Positions 9,255-16,782 of a DNA stretch of 64,000 bases are shown piece by piece. Source of the DNA: Ferrimonas sp044433165 (GTDB taxonomy: Bacteria > Pseudomonadota > Gammaproteobacteria > Enterobacterales > Shewanellaceae); the NCBI GenBank assembly GCA_044433165.1, contig JAWXTX010000001.1, forward strand, positions 1-64,000. The letters run 5' to 3'. Numbering within the stretch: position 1 is the stretch's first letter; each line of letters starts with the position of its first letter. Under the pieces are notes generated by a model. It saw nothing but the letters and a program-made list of their open reading frames with translations. It had not been told where the DNA came from and did not search any database. The translations under genes and the position numbers were made by a program.

Positions 9255-10301
9255 TTAAAAATAGATACGGGCATAGGCGTAACCCGCTTCGGGGGCTTCA
9301 CCCACGCGCCCTTCTAATGCCAATACGGTGTTTTTATTGGGCCAATAATGGATGCCAGCGCTACCCCAACGGCGTTCTTTGCCAAATGCTGGTGGTAGTT
9401 CTTCGCTGTTGTAATTCGGGCTTTCAATGTCCCATTGTTCATATTGCTCGATGCTGGCCGCGGCAATAAATGCCAATGCGCTACTCAGTTGATAACGGCC
9501 TGATAAAACCGCACCATAATTTCGATAGCGTTGGTAATTTAAATAAACATCACCTGATTGTAAGGTGGCAATATCTTCGTCTTCAGCAAAAGCATTAAGG
9601 CCTAAGCTTAATGAGGAATTGAAATGCCATTGAACGCCAAGCCCGAGCAGTTGTTGTTCCCCATATTTACTTTCGCCATGCGAACCACCACGACCCTCGC
9701 CACCAAGGACAATGGCAAAATGCTCAGAAATAAAGCCAAGGTAACCATTAATAATATCGCCCTGCAAAGCACCATTTTTATGTTTTCCCTCATAAGAGTA
9801 GGAAATGCCATAGATAAAATGAGCAAACTCAGCCTGATATTTTATGGTGTTTTCTTGATCGCCAGCCTCGCCGGTTTCGGCTGCTTTATTGAAGCTAAAA
9901 TCCCCAAAATGATCAAAATCATCGAAGGCGGTATCGGTTAAGCCCAGCTCCAACCATTGGTGCTCAGTAAGTTGGTAGCCCAAATAAAGTTTATCAATGT
10001 CGAGCTCAAATTCGCCTGAACCACCCAGCCAGTTTTGCCGCTGATAATCGAGTTCTAGCCGATAAATAACTCGGTTGTTCACCCCTTTGACGCCAAAACT
10101 GGCAAAGCTATCATCCACATAATTTTTGGTTTGATAAAACTCATCATGATGATAATCACTGTTGGCATTAAGGTAACCACCCACACCGATCTCACCATAA
10201 AATTGAGCTTTGGTATGATAGGGTAAATCGCTATTAGCCACTGCTGTGGTACTGCAAATAACAGCAGCAGTAGCCAAGGCGACAACGCTTAATTTAAACA
10301 C
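9255..10301 (-). CDS. Outer membrane porin-like beta-barrel protein
   Basis: The protein has 348 residues, starts with GTG preceded by AAGGA at a good distance, and has a signal peptide ending AVANS (about residue 24). The mature part alternates short amphipathic strands with acidic loops, for example AQFYGEIGVGGYLNANSD and VIYRLELDYQRQNW. It ends in a phenylalanine (YAYARIYF), the usual signal for BamA-dependent barrel insertion. It fits the general gram-negative porin group; the channel substrate cannot be read. As first gene of a probable operon with two secreted nucleases, it may admit nucleotides, nucleosides, phosphate or short oligonucleotides into the periplasm. That role is inference from context only. 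Confidence 0.85.
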   Translation of the reverse strand: MFKLSVVALATAAVICSTTAVANSDLPYHTKAQFYGEIGVGGYLNANSDYHHDEFYQTKNYVDDSFASFGVKGVNNRVIYRLELDYQRQNWLGGSGEFELDIDKLYLGYQLTEHQWLELGLTDTAFDDFDHFGDFSFNKAAETGEAGDQENTIKYQAEFAHFIYGISYSYEGKHKNGALQGDIINGYLGFISEHFAIVLGGEGRGGSHGESKYGEQQLLGLGVQWHFNSSLSLGLNAFAEDEDIATLQSGDVYLNYQRYRNYGAVLSGRYQLSSALAFIAAASIEQYEQWDIESPNYNSEELPPAFGKERRWGSAGIHYWPNKNTVLALEGRVGEAPEAGYAYARIYF

Positions 10302-10391
10302 GGCAATATCCTTATAATTGTGTGGCGAGCGAAAGAATAAATGCCACTAAACTAAAAATAGGTGCCGTTGTTTTATAATGAGTTAAATAGA

Positions 10392-10407
10392 TTGGCTTTA
10401 TCGCCAA
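10392..10407. promoter_or_regulatory. Candidate operator upstream of porin operon
   Basis: The inverted repeat TTGGC-TTTATC-GCCAA lies about 90 bases before the porin start codon, at a position compatible with regulator binding. It does not match a Fur, CRP or Pho consensus that I recognise. The palindrome is real; its role is a guess. Confidence 0.25.
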
Positions 10408-10622
10408 CATAACTTTGAACATTTTAATTGTTTGTTGCTAATAAAATGCCAACATTCCTAGTTTTAAAATATTTTACAGTTTAATATCCTGTTTGTTTTT
10501 TTTTAATTAAATATTGTTGAATCGATTTTATCGGCGCTGGGATTAATTTTACTCGCCTATCGCTATTATTAATGATGAGTCGATGTTTATTTGGTGCGGC
10601 ATCGTTAGCGGGTTGTCATCCG

Positions 10623-10678
10623 CACAACCACAACCACAACCACAACCACAACCCACTCGCTGGTGGGAGGTGGTTGTG
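10623..10678. repeat. Five tandem CACAAC repeats running into an imperfect hairpin
   Basis: CACAAC is repeated exactly five times at 10623-10652. The last copies also form the left arm (10641-10656) of a hairpin whose right arm is 10663-10678: 5 bp, a 2-base mismatch, then 9 bp, with a 6-nt loop. A second hairpin, CTTGTTCAG/CTGAACGAG, follows at about 10680-10703. All lie just beyond the yggX stop, without a T-run on either strand. They may mark a transcript end or a slippage-prone microsatellite. Confidence 0.6.
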
Positions 10679-10712
10679 TGCTTGTTCAGAAAAGCCTGAA
10701 CGAGGACGAAAT

Positions 10713-10988
10713 TTAACTGTCCTGCTGAGGTTGGTAACCTTCGATGGTGATCTCCTCGCCATCGAACAGAAATGCTTGCATCTTCTGTTCAAGTAACGCG
10801 CGATGCTCGGGATTCATCATGTTGAGCTTGTGCTCATTGATTAACATGGTTTGCTTTTTTTGCCACAAAGCCCACGCTTCTTGGCTGATGTTATCAAATA
10901 TCCGCTTGCCTAATTCACCAGGGTAAAACTGGAAATCAAGCCCGGGAGCTTCTTTTTGTAAGTATTGGCAAAAGACCATTCGTGCCAT
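10713..10988 (-). CDS. yggX: Oxidative damage protection / Fe(II) trafficking protein YggX
   Basis: A 91-residue cytoplasmic protein matching the YggX family over its full length: MARMVFCQYLQKEAPGLD, GELGKRIFDNISQEAW, QTMLINEHKLNMMNPEHR, then a C-terminal FLFDGE. The single N-terminal Cys is at the usual place. YggX is thought to hold or deliver labile iron and to protect Fe-S proteins from oxidants. It lies 99 bp downstream of mutY on the same strand, the order seen in E. coli, which fits because MutY is an Fe-S enzyme that repairs oxidised guanine mispairs. Length is normal. Confidence 0.97.
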   Translation of the reverse strand: MARMVFCQYLQKEAPGLDFQFYPGELGKRIFDNISQEAWALWQKKQTMLINEHKLNMMNPEHRALLEQKMQAFLFDGEEITIEGYQPQQDS

Positions 10989-11087
10989 GTTGTTGTTTCC
11001 TTAAAATAAGCGTTAGGCCAGTTATAACAGATGGCGCGATGGGCTGCATCTACACCACTGTATTGGTATCTGGTTGGCTGGCTTGAG

Positions 11088-12128
11088 TTATGATAACTGA
11101 GCTAAGATTTTTTCTGTGGCGGCCGCCAATCCCACATTAAATGGCTCGTTAACGGCAAACCAACCCGCTGGGTTATCTGCGATGATCGCCGGTGGCTGCT
11201 TTAACAGCGCCACCATTGGTTGAATGTCAAAATGGTAATGGCTAAATGTATGTCGAAATGCCGTCAGTCGTTCAGGCTCTGCCAGTAATTGATAGGAGTA
11301 CAATTGCTTTTGTAAGGCTGCCTCGCTGGCAAATTGCGGTAAACACCATAACCCTCCCCAAATTCCCGTTGGTGGGCGTTTTTCCAAATAAACTTGGCCT
11401 TGGTAGAGCAGTACCAATAACCATCCTTGTTGAATTGGCTTTGCTTTTTTGGGTTTTTTCGCCGGTAGCTCAGCAATGCGTTGCTGCTGTCGGGCTTTGC
11501 AATCTTGCTGCACGGGGCATTGCTCGCATTTAGGTCGAGTTCGGGTGCAGATCAAAGCCCCCATATCCATCATGGCTTGGTTGTAAGGTTGAGTTTGCTG
11601 CTTAGGCGTATGCGCAATGGCCACTTCCCAGAGCCGATTTTCCACGGCTTTGGTGCCATACCAGCCTTCAATGGCTTGATGGCGGGTTAATACACGTTTG
11701 ACGTTACCATCTAAAATGGCGTGCGGCTGGTTGAGTGCCAGACTCAAAATGGCACCGGCAGTTGAACGGCCGATGCCCGGCAAGCTCATCACGGTCTCGA
11801 TGTCGGTTGGAAATTGCCCTTGGTGTTGTTGGCCGATCACTTGAGCACAGCGATGCAAATTGCGACCACGGGCGTAATAGCCAAGGCCTGTCCATAGGTG
11901 CAGTACTTCATCAAGTTCTGCGACCGCGAGATCCGCTAAGGTTGGAAAGCGCTCAGTAAAACGCTCAAAGTAGGGGATCACCGTGGCCACTTGGGTTTGT
12001 TGAAGCATAATTTCAGAGAGCCACACTCGATAAGGGCTGCGATTGAACTGCCAAGGTAGGGTTTTTCGGCCATGCAGTTGATACCAGTTGAGGATCCGCT
12101 GCGCAAAGGCGGTGGGGTTCGCTTCCAT
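11088..12128 (-). CDS. mutY: Adenine DNA glycosylase MutY
   Basis: I place the start at the ATG at 12128 (MEANPTAFAQ, 346 residues). The open frame continues upstream, but that part is antisense to trmB and unlike MutY. The glycosylase domain has LSEIMLQQTQVATV, the helix-hairpin-helix LPGIGRSTAGAI and the catalytic Asp in LDGNVKRV. The [4Fe-4S] cluster cysteines follow as C-x6-C-x2-C-x5-C (CTRTRPKCEQCPVQQDC). The C-terminal Nudix-like domain, which senses 8-oxoG, includes GIWGGLWCLPQF. MutY removes adenine mispaired with 8-oxoguanine. The gene is divergent from trmB with 79 bp between starts and precedes yggX. E. coli MutY is 350 residues. Confidence 0.97.
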   Translation of the reverse strand: MEANPTAFAQRILNWYQLHGRKTLPWQFNRSPYRVWLSEIMLQQTQVATVIPYFERFTERFPTLADLAVAELDEVLHLWTGLGYYARGRNLHRCAQVIGQQHQGQFPTDIETVMSLPGIGRSTAGAILSLALNQPHAILDGNVKRVLTRHQAIEGWYGTKAVENRLWEVAIAHTPKQQTQPYNQAMMDMGALICTRTRPKCEQCPVQQDCKARQQQRIAELPAKKPKKAKPIQQGWLLVLLYQGQVYLEKRPPTGIWGGLWCLPQFASEAALQKQLYSYQLLAEPERLTAFRHTFSHYHFDIQPMVALLKQPPAIIADNPAGWFAVNEPFNVGLAAATEKILAQLS

Positions 12129-12207
12129 CAATGAGCAACCTAAAATACAATCACGCGATTTGGGTGGGCGACAGTGTAGCGCTCGATTCCATAACCGAGA
12201 AGAATTG

Positions 12208-12924
12208 ATGACTGATAAGCAACAACAGCCAGAGACGAATGAGGATCTGCGCTTACGGAAAATTCGCTCCTTTGTGAAGCGTGAAGGCCGTTTAACCAAA
12301 GGCCAAGCCCGTGCGATGGAGCAATACTGGCCAACAATGGGGCTGCAACACAGCGATGGTTTGCTGGATATTGCGCAGGCCTTTGAACGCAGTGCTCCTG
12401 TGGTGTTAGAAATTGGCTTTGGCATGGGGAAATCCTTGGTGGAAATGGCCAAGGCCGAGCCAGAGAAAAACTTTATTGGCATTGAAGTGCATGGCCCGGG
12501 TGTTGGTGCTTGTTTGCAATATGCAGAAGAGCTTGGGGTCACGAACCTGAAACTGTATTACCACGATGCCATTGAGATTTTGGCGGATTGCATCGCGGAT
12601 AACAGCCTTGACCGTGTGCAGCTGTATTTCCCTGATCCATGGCATAAAAAGCGCCACCATAAGCGCCGCATTGTGCGTGAGGAGTTTGTGGCGGTGATCC
12701 GTCAAAAGCTAAAAGTAGGAGGCCTGTTCCATATGGCAACGGATTGGGAGCATTATGCCGAGCATATGGTTGCCGAAATGTACTTTGCCGAAGGCTTTGA
12801 TAACACGGCAAGCGAAGGCTATTTCGTTGCACGCCCAGCGTTTCGGCCATTAACCAAATTTGAAGCACGTGGCCACCGTTTAGGCCATGGCGTGTGGGAT
12901 ATGATTTATAAAAAGACCGCATAA
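12208..12924 (+). CDS. trmB: tRNA (guanine-N7-)-methyltransferase TrmB
   Basis: The chosen start (MTDKQQQPETNED, ATG at 12208) gives 238 residues, as in E. coli (239). Earlier in-frame starts would run antisense through the mutY start. The SAM-binding motif is VLEIGFGMGKSLVEMA; the acceptor and tRNA-contact motifs are FIGIEVHGPGVG and LYFPDPWHKKRHHKRR. The C-terminus has TKFEARGHRLGHGVWDM, typical of TrmB. It forms m7G46 in the variable loop of many tRNAs. It is divergent from mutY and followed by an intrinsic terminator at 12948. Confidence 0.97.
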   Translation: MTDKQQQPETNEDLRLRKIRSFVKREGRLTKGQARAMEQYWPTMGLQHSDGLLDIAQAFERSAPVVLEIGFGMGKSLVEMAKAEPEKNFIGIEVHGPGVGACLQYAEELGVTNLKLYYHDAIEILADCIADNSLDRVQLYFPDPWHKKRHHKRRIVREEFVAVIRQKLKVGGLFHMATDWEHYAEHMVAEMYFAEGFDNTASEGYFVARPAFRPLTKFEARGHRLGHGVWDMIYKKTA

Positions 12925-12947
12925 TTTAAGTGGTGCTAAGTATACTG

Positions 12948-12981
12948 AACCGCGCTTCCAGGCTTGGAGTGCGGTTTTTTT
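12948..12981 (+). terminator. Intrinsic terminator after trmB
   Basis: AACCGCGCTTCCA pairs with TGGAGTGCGGTT with one bulge and one mismatch, and a run of seven T follows. It starts 24 bases after the trmB stop. Confidence 0.85.
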
Positions 12982-13113
12982 ATGGAAAAATCGGTTGTGA
13001 TTTCGAGGTGAATTGGGCTGTTTCGGCTTACTATCTGGGCCGTACTTTAGTGATGGCGAAGCGGAGAATAAATCCTAAATGCTGTGCTATAACTTGCAAC
13101 CCTGAGTGCAAAG

Positions 13114-14028
13114 ATGATGTTAGATAACCAATTATTGCAACGCCTAGTCGATGACGTACGGCCACTAATTGGCCAAGGTAAATTGGCCGATTACATCCCA
13201 GAGCTTGCGAAGGTGGCCAACCACAAGTTGGGCATTGCCATTTGTACGGCCGATGGCACCTTAGGCGCTGGGGATCACTTAGAGCAATTTTCGATTCAAA
13301 GTATTTCTAAGGTGTTTGCGTTGGCGCAAGCCATGACGTTGTATAGCGAAGAGCAACTTTGGCAGCGGGTGGGTAAAGAGCCATCGGGCAATGCGTTTAA
13401 TTCACTGGTTCAACTCGAACATGAGCGAGGTATGCCTCGCAACCCCTTCATTAATGCTGGGGCGTTGGTTCTGTGCGATTTATTACAAAGCCGGCTGAGT
13501 GCGCCGCGCTACAATATGTTGGAGCTGGTACGTGCCTTGGCCGAGAACCCTCATATTATGGTGGATAAAAGAGTTGCCTATTCTGAATATCAGCATCGTG
13601 CTCGCAACGCCGCCATTGCCTATTTAATGCAATCTTTTGGCAATATTCATAATGACGTGGATCAAGTGCTCCGTAACTATTTTAGTCAATGCGCTTTAAG
13701 GATGAGTTGCAGTGATTTGGCTAAAGCTTTTTACTTTCTTTCAAATCAAGGTGTTGCATTTAATGGTCGGCGTTTATTAACCGAGAAACAGACTCGGCGG
13801 CTGAATGCGTTATTAGCGACATCCGGTTTGTATGATGGTGCTGGTGAATTTGCTTATCGTGTGGGAATGCCCGGCAAAAGTGGGGTTGGTGGTGGCATTG
13901 TCGCGGTGATCCCTGGGGAAATGAGCATTTGTGTGTGGTCCCCTGAACTGGACGAAAATGGCAACTCTTTCGCGGGAATCGCAATGCTGGAGCTGTTGGG
14001 TAAACGGTTGAATCGTTCGATTTTTTAA
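13114..14028 (+). CDS. glsB: Glutaminase (GlsA/GlsB family)
   Basis: A 304-residue serine-dependent beta-lactamase-like glutaminase that hydrolyses L-glutamine to glutamate and ammonia. The catalytic S-x-x-K is S63-I-S-K66 in FSIQSISKVFAL. Further family blocks are EPSGNAFNSLVQLE, RNPFINAGAL and GMPGKSGVGGGI near the C-terminus. Length matches E. coli GlsB (308). Two ATGs stand side by side at 13114 and 13117 and either could start the protein; the ribosome site is weak. It follows the trmB terminator and has its own terminator at 14135, so it is probably a single-gene unit. GlsB in the trmB neighbourhood is common in related marine genera. Confidence 0.95.
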   Translation: MMLDNQLLQRLVDDVRPLIGQGKLADYIPELAKVANHKLGIAICTADGTLGAGDHLEQFSIQSISKVFALAQAMTLYSEEQLWQRVGKEPSGNAFNSLVQLEHERGMPRNPFINAGALVLCDLLQSRLSAPRYNMLELVRALAENPHIMVDKRVAYSEYQHRARNAAIAYLMQSFGNIHNDVDQVLRNYFSQCALRMSCSDLAKAFYFLSNQGVAFNGRRLLTEKQTRRLNALLATSGLYDGAGEFAYRVGMPGKSGVGGGIVAVIPGEMSICVWSPELDENGNSFAGIAMLELLGKRLNRSIF

Positions 14029-14134
14029 CATTTAGCTGGGGCTCGCCCAGAAACGCCTACTGCCGATGGCGTTCGCGGCACTGAGATCCTCCATGAATGT
14101 TACAATAAGTTGACGGCAGCCCAAATACGTTAAA

Positions 14135-14167
14135 AAAAGCAGTGATATTTATTTCACTGCTTTTCTT
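14135..14167 (+). terminator. Intrinsic terminator after glutaminase gene
   Basis: AAAAGCAGTGA (14135-14145) pairs with TCACTGCTTTT (14154-14164), followed by CTTT. It lies about 106 bases after the glsB stop and before the LysR gene. Confidence 0.85.
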
Positions 14168-14214
14168 TGGGTGAGACCAAGGCCACAATAGCGCTAGTTT
14201 GAAAGGGGAGCATT

Positions 14215-15120
14215 ATGCGCGAGTTGTTGGAGCCGATAGTCATCTTTACCCACGTAGTGAGAGCCCAAGGGTTTTCTGCGGCGGCACGAAAGTTGGGGAT
14301 CTCAAAGTCAAAAGTGAGTAGCCAAATTAGCACGTTAGAGCAGCGCTTGGGGGTGCAGTTAGTGCAGCGTACTACGCGTTCTTTGAGCCTAACGGAAAGC
14401 GGTGAACTCTTATATGGACACAGTGAGGTTCTGCTCCGAGATTTAGATCAAGCGATCGCCAGCGTGCAGGATCTGCAAAAAGAGATCCGGGGGGTATTGC
14501 GGGTTGGGATCACCCAAGCTTTTGGGGCGCTGCATTTAATGCCTTTACTGCCTAAGTTTATGGAGCAGCACCCAGAGCTGGAATTGGAAGTCAGTTTTTT
14601 AGATCATAAAGTGGATGTGGTGGCTGAAGGGTTGGATTTATTACTCACCATGTCAGAGCAATTGCCGCTGGGCATGGTGGCGCGCCCAATTTTAGATTGC
14701 GATTTCGTGCTCGTTGCCTCGCCTGATTACTTAGCGGAGCGGGGTGTTCCCTACCACCCTGAGCAACTGAATCAGCACAATTGCTTAATCTATAAGAGCG
14801 AATGGTATGAGCACGGCAATTGGGAGTTTAGCCAAGGAGACGATAAGTTTGAGATCCGCGTGAAAGGGAATTATCGAGTGGATGACGCTCCAGCCCTAAA
14901 AGATGCTGCCATCCGTGGCATGGGGGTGGTTTATCTGGCGACTTACCTATTGGAAAACGAATTAAAAGATGGCTCGTTAGTGCAAATTATGCCGGACTGG
15001 AAATTAACCCATCAGTTAAGTTTGCAAGCGGTGTACCCACGGCGCCAACATTTGCCACCCAAAGTACGCGCTTTTGTGGATTTTGTGCGTTTGCATTTCA
15101 GTAAAGAGCAGGTGTTCTAG
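14215..15120 (+). CDS. LysR family transcriptional regulator
   Basis: A 301-residue regulator with an N-terminal winged helix-turn-helix (FTHVVRAQGFSAAARKLGIS, then SKVSSQISTLEQRLGV and LVQRTTRSLSLTESG). An effector-binding domain of the AaeR/CrgA-like subgroup follows from about residue 90 (VGITQAFGALHLMPLLPKF). A GGGGAG ribosome site lies 5 bases before the ATG. It is bracketed by terminators at 14135 and 15138, so it is monocistronic. No divergently transcribed partner gene adjoins it, so neither target nor effector can be inferred from position. Confidence 0.95.
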   Translation: MRELLEPIVIFTHVVRAQGFSAAARKLGISKSKVSSQISTLEQRLGVQLVQRTTRSLSLTESGELLYGHSEVLLRDLDQAIASVQDLQKEIRGVLRVGITQAFGALHLMPLLPKFMEQHPELELEVSFLDHKVDVVAEGLDLLLTMSEQLPLGMVARPILDCDFVLVASPDYLAERGVPYHPEQLNQHNCLIYKSEWYEHGNWEFSQGDDKFEIRVKGNYRVDDAPALKDAAIRGMGVVYLATYLLENELKDGSLVQIMPDWKLTHQLSLQAVYPRRQHLPPKVRAFVDFVRLHFSKEQVF

Positions 15121-15137
15121 CGGCGATTGCCCCATCT

Positions 15138-15178
15138 AAAAAACGGTTTGTTTAATTCAATAAACAAACCGTTTTTTT
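15138..15178. terminator. Strong intrinsic terminator after LysR gene
   Basis: AAAAAACGGTTTGTTTA pairs perfectly with TAAACAAACCGTTTTTT across a 6-nt loop, giving a 17-bp stem with T or A tracts on both sides. It begins 17 bases after the LysR stop. Confidence 0.95.
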
Positions 15179-15280
15179 ATGGTCATTTTTTCTTATATCT
15201 ATATGATAAATAAAGGATTAAAAGCGGATGTGTGTTTTTCGTTCAATGGCTGCCTTATTGAATAATCGCGTGTTTGATTC

Positions 15281-15308
15281 TTGCCTGTTGCGCATGGCTC
15301 GGTACAAT
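15281..15308 (+). promoter_or_regulatory. Sigma-70-type promoter for the candidate small RNA
   Basis: TTGCCT at 15281-15286 and TACAAT at 15303-15308 are separated by 16 bases. Predicted transcription start is near 15315. No open reading frame follows before the terminator at 15454. Confidence 0.6.
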
Positions 15309-15313
15309 TATTT

Positions 15314-15482
15314 CATCTTAAGGCCACATAATTACATTCATATGGCCGAGTCATCATTACCAATCTTTGTACCCTACAAGCGCAAATGGTAATAAGGCAG
15401 TTGGGTAATAAAGGCCGATAAAATGAATAATGAGCCTATCCAATTGTGACATTAAGGGAGATCTTCGGGTCTCCCTTTTTCT
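15314..15482 (+). ncRNA. Candidate structured small RNA (or mscS leader RNA), about 170 nt
   Basis: Between the LysR terminator and mscS lies a compact unit: promoter, three hairpins and an intrinsic terminator, with no ORF. Hairpin 1 pairs GGCCA (15322-15326) with TGGCC (15343-15347). Hairpin 2 pairs ATTACCA (15356-15362) with TGGTAAT (15387-15393) and has an inner stem TTGTA-CCC-TACAA. Hairpin 3 pairs CAGTTGGGTA (15398-15407) with TATCCAATTG (15437-15446), including two G-U pairs. The terminator carries a UUCG tetraloop. I do not recognise a known family (not Spot 42, GcvB, 6S, RyhB or CsrB from memory). It could be a trans-acting sRNA, or an attenuating leader of mscS, which starts 184 bases beyond the terminator. 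Expression is not demonstrated. Confidence 0.6.
15454..15480 (+). terminator. UUCG-capped intrinsic terminator with no upstream ORF
   Basis: AAGGGAGATC (15454-15463) pairs with GGTCTCCCTT (15468-15477) around a TTCG tetraloop closed by C-G, and the T-run continues to 15480. This is a very good intrinsic terminator. The nearest upstream ORF (LysR) already has its own terminator at 15138, so this one should end a separate transcript. Confidence 0.9.
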
Positions 15483-15665
15483 TTGTGTGAATTCATCGCA
15501 GCAGAACGATGTGGTAATGGATAAATAAAGTACAGTTTGCCCGCATTTATTGTTGGGCAGAGGTCCTACCTGCTTGGTATGATGCGCTCCATCTGCATGC
15601 TCTGCAGCAAATTCGAACGGCAGTGGCCGTTTGAGGGATTATTTTGCTTTAATTTGGAGTCGTTA

Positions 15666-16502
15666 ATGGAAACGGATCAGTTAGTTGATTTTATGCACCA
15701 TGCCCCTGAGGCTATTTTAGGGTATGGCATGAAATTAGTGGTTGCCATTGTTATTTTTCTTATTGGTCGCTGGGTTGCTAAATTGCTCTCCAGTCTGGTG
15801 CGCAACATCCTTACCAAGCGTCAAATGGACGTTACCGTTACCGGTTTTATTGGCAACATCGTTTCGACGTTGGTGATGATTGTCACCTTAATTGCAGTAC
15901 TGGGCAAGCTGGGCGTTGAAACCGCGTCGCTGGTTGCGGTATTAGGTGCCGCTGGTTTGGCCGTGGGTTTGGCGCTGCAAGGTTCTTTATCAAACTTTGC
16001 TTCTGGCGTACTGCTGGTTACCTTCCGTCCGTGCCGTGCCGGTGATTACATTGAAGCGGCTGGCGTTGCCGGTACGGTACAAGAGATCAATATCTTCTCT
16101 ACCACCCTATTAACCCCAGACAATAAGCGTATTACTTGCCCGAACTCCTCGATCATGAACGACGTGATTGTCAACTTCAGTGCCATGGATACGCGTCGAG
16201 TGGATTTGGTGATTGGCGTGGCTTACCACTCTGACTTGCAAGAAGTAAAAGCTGCCCTGTCTAAAGCGGTAAGCGAAAACAGCTTGGTATTGGCTGAGCC
16301 TGCACCAACGATTGAGGTAAGCGCCTTGGCCGACTCATCCATTAACTTTGTGGTACGCCCATGGGTAAACAGTGCCGATTACTGGACGGCTTACTTTGGT
16401 TTGCATGCCGCCATTAAAGTGGAACTGGATAAAGCGGGTATTAGCATTCCATTCCCACAAATGGATGTTCACGTGAAGCAGCTGCCAGCTCAAAACTCGT
16501 AA
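15666..16502 (+). CDS. mscS: Small-conductance mechanosensitive channel MscS
   Basis: The start at 15666 (METDQLVDF) has GGAG 6 bases upstream and gives 278 residues, close to E. coli MscS (286). The open frame extends further upstream without MscS similarity. Transmembrane helices lie at about 25-45, 60-85 and 90-115. The pore-lining helix has VAVLGAAGLAVGLALQGSLSN, and the MscS beta-domain starts with FRPCRAGDYIEAAGVAGTV. The channel opens under membrane tension to release solutes during hypo-osmotic shock. It follows the candidate RNA unit and ends at a strong terminator at 16526. Confidence 0.96.
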   Translation: METDQLVDFMHHAPEAILGYGMKLVVAIVIFLIGRWVAKLLSSLVRNILTKRQMDVTVTGFIGNIVSTLVMIVTLIAVLGKLGVETASLVAVLGAAGLAVGLALQGSLSNFASGVLLVTFRPCRAGDYIEAAGVAGTVQEINIFSTTLLTPDNKRITCPNSSIMNDVIVNFSAMDTRRVDLVIGVAYHSDLQEVKAALSKAVSENSLVLAEPAPTIEVSALADSSINFVVRPWVNSADYWTAYFGLHAAIKVELDKAGISIPFPQMDVHVKQLPAQNS

Positions 16503-16525
16503 TTCGAAACGAGACTGGCCTGATG

Positions 16526-16563
16526 CAACAAAGCCCCATCTTAGGATGGGGCTTTGTTGTTTA
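16526..16563 (+). terminator. Intrinsic terminator after mscS
   Basis: CAACAAAGCCCCATC pairs perfectly with GATGGGGCTTTGTTG across a TTAG loop, followed by TTT. It lies 24 bases after the mscS stop. Confidence 0.93.
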
Positions 16564-16782
16564 AGATTTTGGATTAGGCGCTAACTCGAACCCAAAATGA
16601 TTTCGACCATCATTATGGCACTATTTATGGTTTTTGCTATGACCTTCATTAGGATGATACATCAGCCTCAGGTGAATTTAATTCATGAATGGTGCTGTTG
16701 TGAGCGTTGAATTAGCGTTATCGGTTATTTCGGCTGAATACAGTTGGCCTGACGGGATTATTCAGGCCGATTGATTATTGCA

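Larger units (their letters stand above)
10302..10712. other. AT-rich intergenic region upstream of the porin/nuclease operon
   Basis: This 411-bp gap lies between the porin start and the yggX stop, both on the minus strand, and should hold the porin operon promoter. The inverted repeat TTGGC-N6-GCCAA at 10392-10407, about 90 bases before the GTG, is a possible operator. The right part holds five CACAAC repeats and hairpins described separately. A plus-strand frame at 10572-10796 runs through the repeats and into antisense yggX; I do not regard it as a gene. Confidence 0.5.

Noticed and set aside
10572..10796. Plus-strand ORF with lipobox-like LAGC and (His-Asn)n
   Set aside because: The signal region is too short, there is no ribosome site, and the second half is antisense to yggX. 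Kept only as part of the repeat observation.
12129..12542. N-terminal extension of the mutY frame
   Set aside because: It is antisense to trmB and unlike any MutY; the start at 12128 gives the standard length.
12930..13127. 65-codon plus-strand ORF between trmB and glsB
   Set aside because: It runs through the trmB terminator and has no ribosome site or family resemblance.
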